Made by a program: the position numbers and the translations under genes. Below, piece after piece: positions 1-10,605 of a stretch of 34,965 nucleotides of DNA; positions within the stretch are counted from its first letter, which is position 1; every line of letters begins with the position of its first letter. The stretch comes from Gonapodya prolifera JEL478 (taxonomy: Eukaryota; Monoblepharomycota; Monoblepharidomycetes; Monoblepharidales; Gonapodyaceae), in contig KQ965768.1 of the NCBI GenBank assembly GCA_001574975.1, forward strand, positions 42,690 through 77,654, written 5' to 3'. The notes below the pieces were generated by a model, which searched no databases, had not been told where the DNA came from, and saw nothing but the letters and a program-made list of their open reading frames with translations.

Positions 1-486
1 TACCGATGCCCTCGCGGTAGTGTTAGTTCCGCGACACTTCCGTGCACAACCAAACCACTCCCGCCTTCCAGCTACAGAAATGTCTTGCGAATTTCATTGA
101 TTGCAACATTGTTGTCTAAACATGCATAGCGCAAAGCCAATCGTCAATCCAGCTCTGCAAAATTGCGGAGCTTCATGCAGAATGTCAACCAGTGGCAAGG
201 ACGGCGGGGGAACGCAAGGAATTCACATGATGTCCAATTCCAATGATAGAGACTGGGTTTCAAGAGTTGACGTTTTTCCCTCCTAAAAGTACACGCCTGA
301 CCCCCCCCCCCCCCGCCGTGGCACTGCCTAAATGCCACGGACTTGATGACCTCAGCAAACACATTGCCAATTTAAAGCATGCTCCGATGCCAATTTTGAT
401 ACTTGCTTGGACTCCCAATTCCACAGACTTTCATGCTGTCGAACGCCACCCCGCCAATCTGTGCGCCCGCAACGATATCCTCCTTC
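1..486. other. No confident gene
   Basis: I see no coding region I can support here. A 14-C homopolymer lies at 301-314. The right end runs into a degraded F-box-like segment. Confidence 0.5.
301..314 (+). repeat. Poly-C tract (14 C)
   Basis: Fourteen consecutive C. Similar 16-C tracts occur at 6101-6116 and 11739-11754. All three are outside or between exons. They are slippage-prone, so their lengths may be assembly estimates. Confidence 0.9.
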
Positions 487-573
487 CTCCCTGACAAAAT
501 CATCCAGGAGAATGTCCATCGCCTCCCACCTTGCGAATTATATGCCTCCATGCCACTTGAATTGAAACGGTAG
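487..573 (+). pseudogene. F-box-like N-terminal relic
   Basis: A short reading frame runs from a LPDKIIQ start to a TAG at 571-573. It reads LPDKIIQENVHRLPPCELYA, which resembles the first helices of an F-box (Skp1-binding, SCF ubiquitin ligase adaptor): leucine-proline opening, IIQE, and a LPPCEL turn. No nearby ATG opens this frame and it closes after about 28 residues. I read it as the remnant or first exon of the F-box/LRR-like locus continuing to 2016. The identification rests on one short motif and could be chance. Confidence 0.3.
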
Positions 574-1509
574 AGGGGGATCACCAAAACTTTGCGCATC
601 CAGACGGACGGGTTGCGTTGAGTGTACATGTAACTTTCTGATTACAGCTGCTGAAGCAAGCATTGGAGCCGCGGATGGCATGCAACCAAAACTGCAATTC
701 ATGAGACGTTTCCATGTGCTGGAATGCAAAAGGGCTGAGAAGGGGGACAGTCCAACAGTGGTAGAGGTCAACCAGCGCCATCGAGCTTGGAGCCTTTCTC
801 CCCCTAGTTGTCAAAGTTCCCCACCACAAAGCGTGCACTGCATCCCAACACATTGGCACGTAGACGAAATCGGGGTGGGGCAATCCCTCGCCCAACACAT
901 TCTCGACCTCACGGCAACCACCATCGGTATCCCTCTCAAAGCTTGCATCCTACGCGTGACTGTAATCACATGTGGCGCGGACCCACTGTCCGCCATGACA
1001 ACACTGCAACGTCACCTACTGGCCAATCGCATTTGCATCCTTGCGCCTCAGAGGTACACCTCCTCGCAGATAATCTGGAAGACCACTACGCTGACATGAT
1101 AACACTCAACCCCTTATCTTGAGTCGTAGATAGTTTTGGGAGGTTTCCAGGGATCTGGCGTGCTCAGGACCCCAAGGTGGCTATGGGCAAATCCCCGGTT
1201 TATCCACAATCTCGTCTCCGACGTTACCGCTATGCATTTTGTCTGTTGTCACACCGGTTCATGGTCCTTACAAGCTCTATTCTGAGCCAGCTGTCTGGGG
1301 TAGAACCGGGCCATCTTTCACTGCCAAAGTCAAAGAACTACATTGGGACACTCTTGGTTGGTGTGACAAGACCACCGAGCTCGATCCATATTTCAGCATC
1401 TTCTGCGACGCAAACTTATTACCACTTCCAATGATTGGACTGAGAGACAACCTGTTCTGCAACCTCGTGGAATATGGCACGCCCATGCGCAGTGCGTGGC
1501 TAACTAAGA

Positions 1510-2016
1510 GTGGTAACTTGCATCCACTTTTCATATCACATGAATTTGCAGAAGAGCCAAAGAACGCTCCCCACCATCACGCGTCTTCGCCTCCACGCCA
1601 CGTTGTCTCCCATTTTAGACCTGAAACTCTCTGCTCTGGGGGCGAAGTTGGGCAAGATCTTTCCGTCGGTTCGCCTTGTTCAGCTCAGCCTCACCATAAC
1701 GGCAGCAACGGCCTACCTTCCTCACCTTCAGGAGGATGCTGCCGCCTCTCTGAGTTCATCTCACAGCAAAATGTGGAGAGGGTTTCTCGAACGCCTTGGA
1801 GCTCAATCTGTGTTGATCTCATGGACGGGAAGCTGCACTGCGGGCATCAAGGATGGGAGCAACATATTGCGAGCATTCGCGCAATCTGTCTGTAGTGACG
1901 TCAAGAACGCTGGCATTTTGATCACCTGGCAAGGTCCTGGAGGGACGGGACCAGGGCTCCTTGAAGACACACCGTGGTTTATGTGGTGGTCAGATGACAT
2001 TGGGGTGGAGGAGTAG
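1510..2016 (+). pseudogene. LRR-type F-box protein C-terminal region, probably decayed
   Basis: The open frame here has no ATG at its start and ends in TAG at 2014-2016. Its translation is leucine- and serine-rich with LRR-like spacing (for example KLGKIFPSVRLVQLSL). It resembles the tail of the locus at 10606-11382, which has a comparable TFPSLHHVVIV segment. A different frame (1239-1895) is open over the 5' part and reads plausibly up to about 1530, so a frameshift or unrecognised intron would be needed to join them. With the F-box-like relic at 487-573, this looks like one degraded F-box/LRR gene. It could instead be a functional multi-exon gene that I cannot assemble. Confidence 0.3.
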
Positions 2017-3272
2017 CAAATGATAGATATATTTTGCTGTGATGCACGTTGACGGTGTTGTCTTTTAGTCGTTGCGTCGGTTGTAGGTTGCAGCGTTTAT
2101 AGGAAATCAGTGAGCGACAATCGGGGATGGCCTCTGTCATATCTGTTCTCCTCTATATCTACATTACAATTGTGGTAGTACTGTAACTCGTGCTCAAACA
2201 ATCAGGGTGACATTCAGGTGGTCGAAGTTGAATCCTATACCTCACGCTTCTGCACCACATATTCTCAACTCTCGCATCTTATGCTTCAATGTCCTCGCCA
2301 TGCTTGGTTTTCTGCTCTTGGATTGGTTGGAAGGCGCCAAAGATTTCTTCTTATAAAGTCGCCTTCGAAGGGTGCTGTTCGGATTGGTTGGGTCAATTCA
2401 GATTGATTGGGAGACCCGACAGTCAGACGATATATTATTGAGCCTAGAAAAATTGTTTTCTATCGTAACTGTTCTCGAATTCGCTCTCCAACTTCAGCGC
2501 TGAAATCGCTGAAATTGTTGAATGGCTGCGGCCACAATTCGTCGCATTGCTGTGCCACATTTTTGCCTGTGTAAGACCAGACTTTCGACCATCAACCGTA
2601 CATTCGTCCCCCCGTTTCCGGGTTTCGCTGCTGCTATTGCACCTCATTCCGCGCCAATAGGACAATGGAATGGGGTGTGGTACCGGTACTGGCTCTCTGC
2701 TCGCGGCCAGGACAGCAGGTGGAGGTTATGGATCCCCGCGCGACGGAGTTCGGGCTCGTCGGGACGCGGATGGAGCACCATCGTGACCGCCCTCCGCGTG
2801 GGGTGCTCTGGGCGACGGCACGTCTGTGTGTCGTTGGCGAACGGGTCACGCGTAGGTTAGTCTGCGATGCATCGAGATTAGCGGCGGGCAATGTACCTTG
2901 ATATCCCCACTCTGTTCAGTCCGCAAGATGGGGAAAGTAATAACGGGGTAATTCAATCCTGTCCCAGAGTACATATTGGTTGGCAACGGCGTTCATTGAC
3001 AAATTCCATCCATTTCCTTGTTGAGCGCTATTCTCCTTTCATGTGTATGAGTTGCATAGTAACATGGCGTAGTGGCTGTCGCACGGATACAAGCCTTGCA
3101 TCGTCTCAACACCGGGCTGCGTGTTACGCTGCTTGTGTTGAACATCGCGAGTGCCAAATGGTAGAGTCTCGTGGTGTACACATTCTGTTTTTCCAAACGC
3201 GTACGTACAAGATATCGAGTAAAATCGAATCAAGAGACAAGACGGCCTCAAAAGTCAAACACCGTTTCCCGA
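2017..3272. other. Intergenic, no supported gene
   Basis: About 1.25 kb without a gene I can support. A GC-rich frame at 2665-2901 (+) opens with ATG but has no recognisable domain, and the opposite strand is also open there. The region lies downstream of the F-box relic and beyond the 3' end of the tocopherol cyclase-like gene. Confidence 0.5.
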
Positions 3273-4964
3273 TCAATACTGGCCCCACTCAGCGCCACCC
3301 ATGGACCCCTCAATGGTGTCCACCAAGGTCCACCCAAACAACCCCCACAAGTCTCCCTTGTACAGCTCAATGGTACCCTGGGCGAACCCGGTATTCCACA
3401 GATTCGGGTACTTGATCAATCCATCCTTCGGCGACTCGTACTTGATCTTGATCGTCGCCGTCTTTGGTGCCGAGAAGTTAACCACAATCTTTGACTTTTG
3501 GTTGATCCCCGTCAAGCTCCACTTGATATCCGTGGCGGTCTCGGTGACGTTGAAAGTGACCCCGGAGTTCAGTTTGGCGAAATTGTACTCGTACTGCGTG
3601 CCCTCATACCAGAACGAGGTCAGGATCTGTTGTCCCAGGTCGATACCGGCGGCAAGCACGCGCCCGCCGCCGCAGTCGAGCGAGGAGTTGGTGAGGACTT
3701 TGCCGTTTTTGCGGGAGACGAGTTTGTTGCTCTGCGTGAAGTTGGGGTTGGGGGAGTGGGGATTGCTTTGGGTCGGACTGGAGGCGAGGATGAGAGAAGG
3801 AAGAGAGGAGAGACTCACCGAAAGCCAGAACCAGGGGTTGGCGTACTCGGTCCCCCAGTTCTTGTCCGCGTACCCGTACGAAGTGTCGGGGAAGACGTCG
3901 TAGATCTGCCCGTTGTAGGTGACGGTGCCCGTGTACCGTGTGCGCTGGCCCTTGACGAACCAGAACATCTGTCGACGCAAGGAGAGATGGAAAAGGAGGG
4001 TGAGTTGAAATGCGAGGCATGTCAAGGGAATAGGAGAGGAAGCGAGGATAGCAAGTTGGTTGTCTGCTTCGCGGGTGTATTCGCCTCCGGCGGACAGCTT
4101 CGGCCAGCGCCTTGTGGCGGTCAGACCTCGCGCAAACCCCGCGACTCTCACCTCAAGCAGCGACAAGTCCCTCGGGATCTGCGAAACCCCAAATCCAGGA
4201 TCAAAACTCAGGAATTTCTCTGCCTTGAGCGCCCACGAAATCGACCCGGCATCCGAAAAGTACTCTGGATGCGCCGCCTGCTCTGCAGCAGTGAGGGAGA
4301 CGGCACCCTTGATGTACGTCTCGTTCGCGACGTTCCCGGTGCCGATTTTGACGTTCATGACGTTGACGTCGGCGGAGAATGCGGATACGGGGTAGAAGTT
4401 GTTGATTTTCTTGGAGTCGGAGTTTGTGCCCCATGTTCCGGCGGTAACGAGGGCGTCTAGGAAGGGGAGAAGGGGCGGGGAGGGGGGGGTGAAGTTGTGA
4501 GCAATTAGAGTGGCACAATGCGAAGGGAAGGTGCGTAGACGTACAAGATGGTTTGTTGGTCCCGTTCCGGCCGAGGACAGGCTGGGATTGGGCAAGGCCC
4601 GGGTTGACAATGTAGTACTAGGGCGGAGAGGAAGTGTGGTGGTGGGTTGAGAGTGAGCGTGGATGGGTGCGGCAAGGGAGGTGTATCACGCGCACCTCGA
4701 AGAAGAAAGGCTTCAAGGATCCATCGGCGCGGGACACAGCCACCAGGTTGTGCCACCACCTAATACGGTCGAGGACGGCGCAGGTTGTCAAACCGAACGA
4801 GAAGCACAATGTGGGCAACCGAGTCCTCACCAGTCGTAACCGTTTGTCTGCAGAATCGGGCTGTCCAGCAGTCTGTATCCGTTGACCTGCTCGTTAGCCG
4901 CGAGGACTGCGGGCGACGCAGCCAGGAGCGCGAGGAGGGACGCGGCACTCGCAAGGACGCGCAT
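3273..4964 (-). CDS. Secreted tocopherol cyclase-like (lipocalin-fold) protein
   Basis: Six exons on the minus strand splice in phase: 4831-4964, 4696-4759, 4545-4617, 4152-4456, 3819-3968 and 3273-3731, giving 394 aa. The first 22 residues form a clear signal peptide (MRVLASAASLLALLAASPAV, then LAA). Family hallmarks are seen: an N-terminal WWWHNLVAVSRADGS segment, the signature YADKNWG near residues 225-231 followed by WFWLS, and a C-terminal GSMGGAEWG like the S-x-x-x-x-E-x-GG-x-W end of tocopherol cyclases. Plant and cyanobacterial members cyclise quinols to tocopherols. Related CrtC/AttH-type lipocalin-like fungal enzymes act in secondary metabolism. Fungi are not known to make tocopherol, so the substrate is unknown and the signal peptide implies a secreted or luminal role. 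Internal introns are well supported; the start is supported by the signal peptide and an upstream TATA element. Confidence 0.88.
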
Positions 4965-5555
4965 CGTCGGGTGCGAATGGAATGCGTGCGGCGAAGGCGG
5001 GGAGACGACGGATTTGGAAAGAAATCGCCTTCCTTATAAAGCGGCGGCGCGTGGCATCGCCGCTTGTGCTCCCTCCGTGCTGTGCAAGGCCTCCGCGCGA
5101 TCTGTCCGGCGGAGGGTGCGAGAGGGCGCGAGGAGCGGGTGGAGTATCCGGCATTCCGATGCAGTCGTGGCGTGTGGCGTGCAGCAGGGGATGCGTGGAT
5201 GGCGTGGTGCCCGTGTGATGGTGCGGTGCTCGTGCGAATTTTGGAGTGGGAAAGTGCAGTGTCGGAACGGAAAGGCTTCAGCCGATACCCCGACGCCACT
5301 TCTTGCCTCATGGTGCCACATTGTGGCGTGGAGAGGAATTGCAGGGGAGACAGTCCGCTGTACAGAGACGGAGCAGAAATATTCAAGGGTGTGGAGAGTG
5401 TGGAAGAAGGAGGTGAAGGAGGTTGTGGCGTCACAACCGCTCCACTCCACCACAGACTGACACACGAGACACACGAGTCGTTTATTCTAATGATGAAAGT
5501 GCCCACGCCCCATCCTCATTTCGCTCAATACAAAAAGGGTCACGGCTGTGTGTCG
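4965..5555. other. Promoter and 3' spacer region
   Basis: About 590 bp between the start of the tocopherol cyclase-like gene and the stop of the CBM48 gene; both genes are on the minus strand. It carries the TATA box at 5033-5042. Long open frames on both strands reflect high GC content, and I see no domain in them. Confidence 0.55.
5033..5042 (-). promoter_or_regulatory. TATA box of the tocopherol cyclase-like gene
   Basis: On the minus strand the sequence CTTTATAAGG lies about 70 bp upstream of the ATG at 4964. That is a sensible distance for a TATA element. It supports the chosen start. Confidence 0.5.
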
Positions 5556-6521
5556 CTACGACGACTTCGCGGGTTGGGACACCTCGACCACGGGGATGTG
5601 GACGTAGTCTTTGTTGGTGTGGGTCACACGGGGCAGGGTGGGTGGGCGGGAGTGGGTGGGATGGGGGTGCGTAGGATGCGGTGAGAAGCCAGAGACGCCA
5701 AGATGTGAAGGGTGGGTGGATGGGGGAAGGGAAACGGAGACGAGAGACGGTCAAAGTTGAGTGACCCAAAACCTTTCCAACATCGCCAGAGACGCGACAC
5801 TGCACCACTGCCACGCCAACCGGCAACCGGCAGCGTGTCAACGTACTGTTCTCGTACTCCCCCGTCTTGCGCGTCGGGTAGTCCGGCGACAGTTTCCACT
5901 TGCCATCGACTGCGAGTGGCAAGTGACATGGGCGAAGTCCAGGTGGAGGGTGGGTGGACGAGGGGGAAGGGTTGAGAGGTCGAGAGGTTGAGGTGAGGGT
6001 GGAGGTGGGTGAACAGGTTGAGGTGGAGGTTGGTGAAGAGGTTGAGGTTGAGGGTGGGAGGGTGGAAGGCGGAGGGTTGACGGTTGCCCCATACACCTCG
6101 CCCCCCCCCCCCCCCCACCCCCGCGGCCCAATCCCCACGAAACTCACCGCGAAACTTGAACTCCAAATCATCCCCCGCCCAGGGCACGTCCACGGTCAGT
6201 TCCCACTTTCCCTTGTCGTCTTCGGATCGCTGCATGGGTTTGCCTGGTCGCGTCCGGTCCCGGTCGACCCATTCCATTCATTTCATTCATTCGACAGGTG
6301 GCAAAAAAAAGACCGGTGCGTGAGTTCACCCCTCCAACATCCCAACCATGTGCCAACAACACAAGCCTACCTTCACCCCACCCATCCAACTCGCTCTCCC
6401 AGACGACCTCGCCTGCATCGGGCGCGACGAGCGAGAAATAGAAGGAGGACGCGTCGCTGGGCTCGTAAGTTGAGCGGTGGCGGCGGTGCGGGCCTGGTTT
6501 GGATGCTAGTTGTTGGGGCAT
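5556..6521 (-). CDS. CBM48/AMPK-beta-like glycogen-binding domain protein
   Basis: Minus-strand exons join in phase: exon ending 6371 (5' end uncertain, shown from the ATG at 6521), 6148-6243, 5847-5909 and 5556-5608 (TAG). The product carries an E-set/CBM48 fold as in AMPK beta and the yeast Mdg1/Crp1 group. Visible parts are VVWESELDGW (first tryptophan site), GKWELTVDVPW, FKFRVDGKWKLS (the sugar-facing strand with its tryptophan), then YPT, EYENNYVHIPV and the C-terminus. Such domains bind glycogen or starch-like glucans or serve as protein-interaction modules. The introns at FKFR/VDGKW and EYEN/NYVH are well supported. The N-terminus is open: an acceptor at 6457 could join an upstream exon, and HSTFTFAGTKQGARVK, encoded near 6775-6822 (-), looks like CBM48 first strands but has no ATG I can attach. 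Confidence 0.72.
5960..6085. repeat. GGTTGAG/GGTGGAG-type low-complexity minisatellite
   Basis: Purine-rich tandem units built from GAGGTTGAG and GAGGTGGAG variants lie inside the CBM48 gene intron (5910-6147). A 16-C tract at 6101-6116 follows. The splice sites on both sides keep frame across it. Confidence 0.7.
6101..6116 (+). repeat. Poly-C tract (16 C) in intron
   Basis: Sixteen consecutive C within the intron between the WELTVDVPW exon and the VDGKW exon of the CBM48 gene. Confidence 0.9.
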
Positions 6522-7548
6522 GGGTGTGTTGGTGGGGGAGGGGTATGTGGTTTGGGGGGTTTGTAAGGAGGAAAGAGTGATGAAGGAGGGAAGAGTGTGG
6601 AGGGTGAGATTGCCGATGAAAGGAGTGTGCCACGAGGTGCACAATGACAAATCGTTACGAGGGGGTGATCGGGCACGGGTAAACTGTGTGCCCGTCTCCC
6701 TGCACCTCGCAACTTGCACCTCCCTTCCGTGTAGCTGCTCCCGCCTCCGCCCTCCCCGGTAGGACGCACTCCTCCTTCACTCTCGCTCCCTGTTTGGTGC
6801 CGGCGAAAGTGAAGGTGGAGTGTGCCCCTCAAGGCCGAACTGATGATCATCTCTTCGCTGGTACTTGGTGGTTGCTCTTGGTGGTGTCACTTGGGGGCTG
6901 GAGGACGGAGGGCGGAGGGCTGAAGCCACGGCACTCGAGCACTCGTAGTGTCGCAGGCCAGGCATTGTATTGCATCTCCCCATCTTCGTACGATTGAAGC
7001 AAATCCAAGAAAGCAAGCGCACGTCGTCGTGCCCGAGACGCTGGACTTGTTTCAGACGAACGAAGACGGGAACAAGGTTACAGTGCTTGGGCCTTCGGGT
7101 ATTGTGGCGTGACGGGCGACGGCGGGGGCCGGGCCGGGGCCAGGGCACGAAAGCATTGAAGAGCCTCGTTGCCTCGTTGCACTTTCAAGGCCCAGGTGCT
7201 TCTCAGCTCGGCCTTAAGAGTGTAGCGATACTATTCTTTTCAGTCTTCCGTTTTTCATTTACATTGGGGGACGGGCAGGCGGCAGCATTGGCCAGTTCAT
7301 TACTCACCTACCTCCCTAACGTACATACCGAGGCCGGAGCAGAGTGAGAACGACGCGCCAGTCAAGCTCGTAAGTCGTGCACCCAATCTAAGTGATGTCC
7401 ACTACTGTATGTGCAACTATTACAAAACAGATTCCTCAAGACAAAAAAACATGTTGTGCCGTGTCGTGCTCCATCCATACAGTGCCCCTCTCGCTCTCAG
7501 TCGTGAAGTCTGGGTCTACTCCCTACCCCCTCACTCCCCTCCGTCGCA
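6522..7548. other. Region between the CBM48 and PLAC8 genes
   Basis: About 1 kb upstream of the CBM48 gene and downstream of the PLAC8 stop. It may contain an unassigned first exon of the CBM48 gene near 6775-6822. It also holds an imperfect 28-bp inverted repeat at 6980-7007 and 7042-7069. I find no other gene. Confidence 0.45.
6980..7069. repeat. Imperfect inverted repeat, 28-bp arms
   Basis: The arms at 6980-7007 and 7042-7069 match in 22 of 28 positions when one is reverse-complemented, with a 34-bp loop. A transcript could fold here. There is no sign of a known RNA family. Confidence 0.6.
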
Positions 7549-9947
7549 TCACTTGCCCCCTCTCGGGACATACCCCGGCAAATCCGTCGGCAACGGAGGC
7601 GGTGCGGAAGACTTCGGTTGGGGTTGGTGCGGGGCGGCGTAGGCGTACACGGGCGGCGCAGAGTACACTGGTGAGTCATGAGAAGGTCCCGCGGTCACCG
7701 GCGAGGGCGGCGGGAGAGGCGAGGGCGGGGTGACTGTGAATTGGATGAAGGAGTGGGATGAGAGGGATTCGGCGACGGGGTATTTCGTCACTGTGGGCGG
7801 GGTCGGAGGTGGGCGGTGGGATAGGGGTTGGTGGGTGAGAGTGTGGGAGGAACAGCGCCAGGCGGTGAGTTGGTCAGTGAGAAAACAAGAAGGAGTGAGC
7901 GACAGCGACAGTGCGGAAAGGAGTACTCCTCCAGCGCACAAACCTTCGTTCAACTCCTGCAAAGCCGCGCACGGATGACACCAGCACACGGTACAGAAGT
8001 CGGTCATGTTGTCGCCCTGTCGGTGTCATTTGTGTTAGCTGTTACAGACTTCGCAACGTGCTCACACAATCCTGAGACCAGAGGTACGTACTGGAATCCC
8101 ACGCTTTTCGCGAACTCTCCGACGTCGAAAGCAGGCGAGGCATGGCGAGAGGCCAAGCATTCCCAGAATCCTACATACGCGCGCCGAGAGAGAGAGAGGG
8201 AGGTCACGTCAGCCGTCTTTCTCTCACACCGCGCAACACGGCACAACCACATCCACAAAACGCAACCACAACCACAACCGCAAACCCACCCAAAAATGAC
8301 CCCACTCTCAAGACACGTTCCCTGCCCATCTTCCTCCATAATCTGCCCGTGCGTGACGCAGGGCACGAACCACGCCACGAGACATAGGGCCGGGTCGTCG
8401 AAGCAGGAAAAGAGGTCGCGGTCCCAGCCTTTTTCGCCCTGGAGTGTGTGGTGTATGTGAGTGTGGAGAGGGGGGGGGGCGAAAGAGTTGTGAGTTGTGG
8501 AAGGGAGATTGGTGAGTAGCTGGAAGAAGGGAAAGGGAAAGAAAGAGGACGTACCCCGAGTGGGAGAACTGTACGGGCAAAGTCTCCTTTTGATACCGTA
8601 CGGTGTTCCCGACAGAATAGGCAAACGGAATGAGCGACGGTTGTCAGCCCACGCACCACGACACACACACCTGCGCCAACTCCCATCCCCATCGCTCCAA
8701 ATCCTCCCTTGCTCCTTCCCCTCCGCTCCACATACTGAATCACCAACGCAGCCCCGTACGATATCCATACCAGGAACCCGGCGACGGCAGCCATGGAGAC
8801 CCCGACGCACCCGACGGGCGCCACGGACGTGCAGAAGAGCGCGACCGTCGAGATGGCGCCCGAGGCGGAGATCCATTGGATGAATGCAATGGCTGGGAGT
8901 GGACGGGGTTGGGGGGTGAAGGGAAGGGGTTAGCGGTCTGTGGGGTCGCTCGCTCTTGGATGTACGCTCCGCTCTGCGAGAGTATTCCGAAAGAGTGCTA
9001 ATTCGCCTCCGGCGGGAGTATGCGTTCCGCGCTCTGAGCAATATCCGCTTCGCGGGCAGGCCATTCGCTTCGGGTCAGCACTTCGTGCTTAGGCCTCGGG
9101 TTCGCTCCGCGAAAGAGTCCTCGGGCATCGCCTAGCGGCGCTTAGGCCTCGCTCGATCCCCCCCCCACCCGACCAACACTCACCGTCATAAACAACGGGC
9201 CCCCACATAAACATTGCCGCCCCACTTCCCCTCGCGAACACTGCGATCACGCGACCACGGTAGGAAGGGAGTCCGTTGAAGAGAGCGATGTGGATGTTGA
9301 TCAGGAACGTTGAGACGAAGCTGGTATGTGGGTGAGGGTGTGGGAGGGGGTTGGAGAAGGGAGTGGGGGTTTTAGAGAGGACATGGGGATAGGATGGGAT
9401 AATGGGAGATGGGAGATGACGGAATGACGGATTGGTAGAACTCACGTCCACCAGTACCAAGCGAACCCGGAGTAGAGCGACACGAACGGGGATGTGGAGG
9501 CGACGCCTTTAATTTTCCGAGCCCACGCACGTATACAAAGAGAAAATCAAGAAATGGAAAAGAATTCGGTTATCGAAATGCCCAAGTGTCGGGGTGACTG
9601 TCGAATGACAGGAGCAACAACTCACAGAGACACACAAAAACGACCGATTGCAGACCCAACTGGACCGCCCTGAGAATCACAAGCCGCCCCGACGCAGGGT
9701 GCCCTGCCGAATCGACTCCGTGCTCGTCGTCAAAGTGTCTCTGGGGAACCGAGTGGGGCACCGACGAGGACATGAGCACCTCCCGCTCCGGCTTGTGTCC
9801 GGCATCCGCGTACGCTCCGCCCCCTTCTCCGCCGTAGAGGGTAGCCGATGACCCTCCCGCGCGGGCATCGTGCGCGGATGACGGGACAGGCCGGTACTGG
9901 CCCTGGGACGGGGGGAAGAAGGGGTTTGGCTGCGCGTGGTCGGCCAT
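7549..9947 (-). CDS. Four-TM protein fused in frame to a PLAC8 (cysteine-rich) domain
   Basis: Exons in phase on the minus strand: 9626-9947, 9446-9506, 9184-9320, 8555-8892, 8290-8438, 8092-8170, 7944-8016 and 7549-7790 (TGA), about 466 aa. The first four encode a Pro/Gly-rich cytosolic N-terminus and four membrane spans (RAVQLGLQSVVFVCL; WYWWTFVSTFLINIHIALF; AIAFIQWISASGAISTVALF; MAAVAGFLVWISYGAALVIQ). They are a clear paralogue of the gene at 14238-15455. The last four encode a PLAC8 domain: WDRDLFSCFDDPALCLVAWF, PCVTHGQIME, LGLSPCLACFRRRRVREKRG, DNMTDFCTVCWCHPCAALQE, then a Pro-rich tail. PLAC8 proteins are membrane-associated, with roles in cell size and metal handling in other eukaryotes. 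No stop closes the four-TM part before the PLAC8 exons. An optional intron (8587-8670) also keeps frame. Two overlapping genes, with a PLAC8 start near 8700, remain possible. Confidence 0.72.
8935..9150. repeat. Hairpin-rich palindromic insert in an intron
   Basis: Intron 3 of the four-TM/PLAC8 gene (8893-9183) is packed with small perfect hairpins such as AGCACTTCGTGCT, TTCGCTCCGCGAA and CGCCTAGCGGCG. The motif TTAGGCCTCG recurs. The composition is unlike neighbouring introns and resembles the palindromic short repeats of some fungal and algal organelle genomes. Confidence 0.55.
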
Positions 9948-10602
9948 CCGGCGTGGGGATGGGTGCGGATGGGGTAGGAGAGGCGGGTGCAAGTGTGGCC
10001 TGATGGCCGCGTGGGGGAGGGGAAGAATGTCCGGCTGAGGCCTGCAGTTGAGGGAGGCTGTGCGGTGGGCCTCAGGAACCGAGGAAGTTCCGCACGTTCA
10101 CGTTTTATTGTTCGTGAGAAAACCAAGGGTCGCCGTTTTTCATAAGAAAAAGGTTTTTTGTGGGCTCGGACCACGTCTCCGTGACGTCAGTTCCTGCAGG
10201 GACGAGGTTGGGCAGGGACCATTGGCTCAGACTTCATGTACGTATCACCATGACGGACGACTGAGCCAAGCCGGAGAGGAAGTCAAAACAGGACACGGAC
10301 GACACGGAGGGTGCGATGATGTAAGATGGGGGGAGCTCTCGAAATCCATCCACTCAACGATGAAAACAGTCCAAATTCCAATCAACACGAAACCCCATTC
10401 TATCTTCTTCGTAGGCTTCCTGGTGACTAGACTTTCAATGCCGACTTCAATACTTACATACAGATCCGTCATATGAAGGTACCAGTGACAGTTTCTGACT
10501 TCAATTCATTTGGACCTCCATCGCTTCCTTCTGTGTTCTCCTTCACCTGGCGATCCGCTCCCTGTTGCCATATCCATGCTTAGAGTGACATGACAGGTCA
10601 AC
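9948..10602. other. Divergent intergenic region
   Basis: About 650 bp between the start of the four-TM/PLAC8 gene and the F-box/LRR-like locus on the other strand. It presumably carries both promoters. The 5' exon of the F-box/LRR locus may lie here, since that reading frame has no ATG of its own. I cannot place it. Confidence 0.5.
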
Positions 10603-10605
10603 TTG

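Noticed and set aside
5482-6277. Long proline/serine/threonine-rich minus-strand frames around the CBM48 gene
   Set aside because: They run through the minisatellite intron; the CBM48 exons in other phases explain the coding signal.
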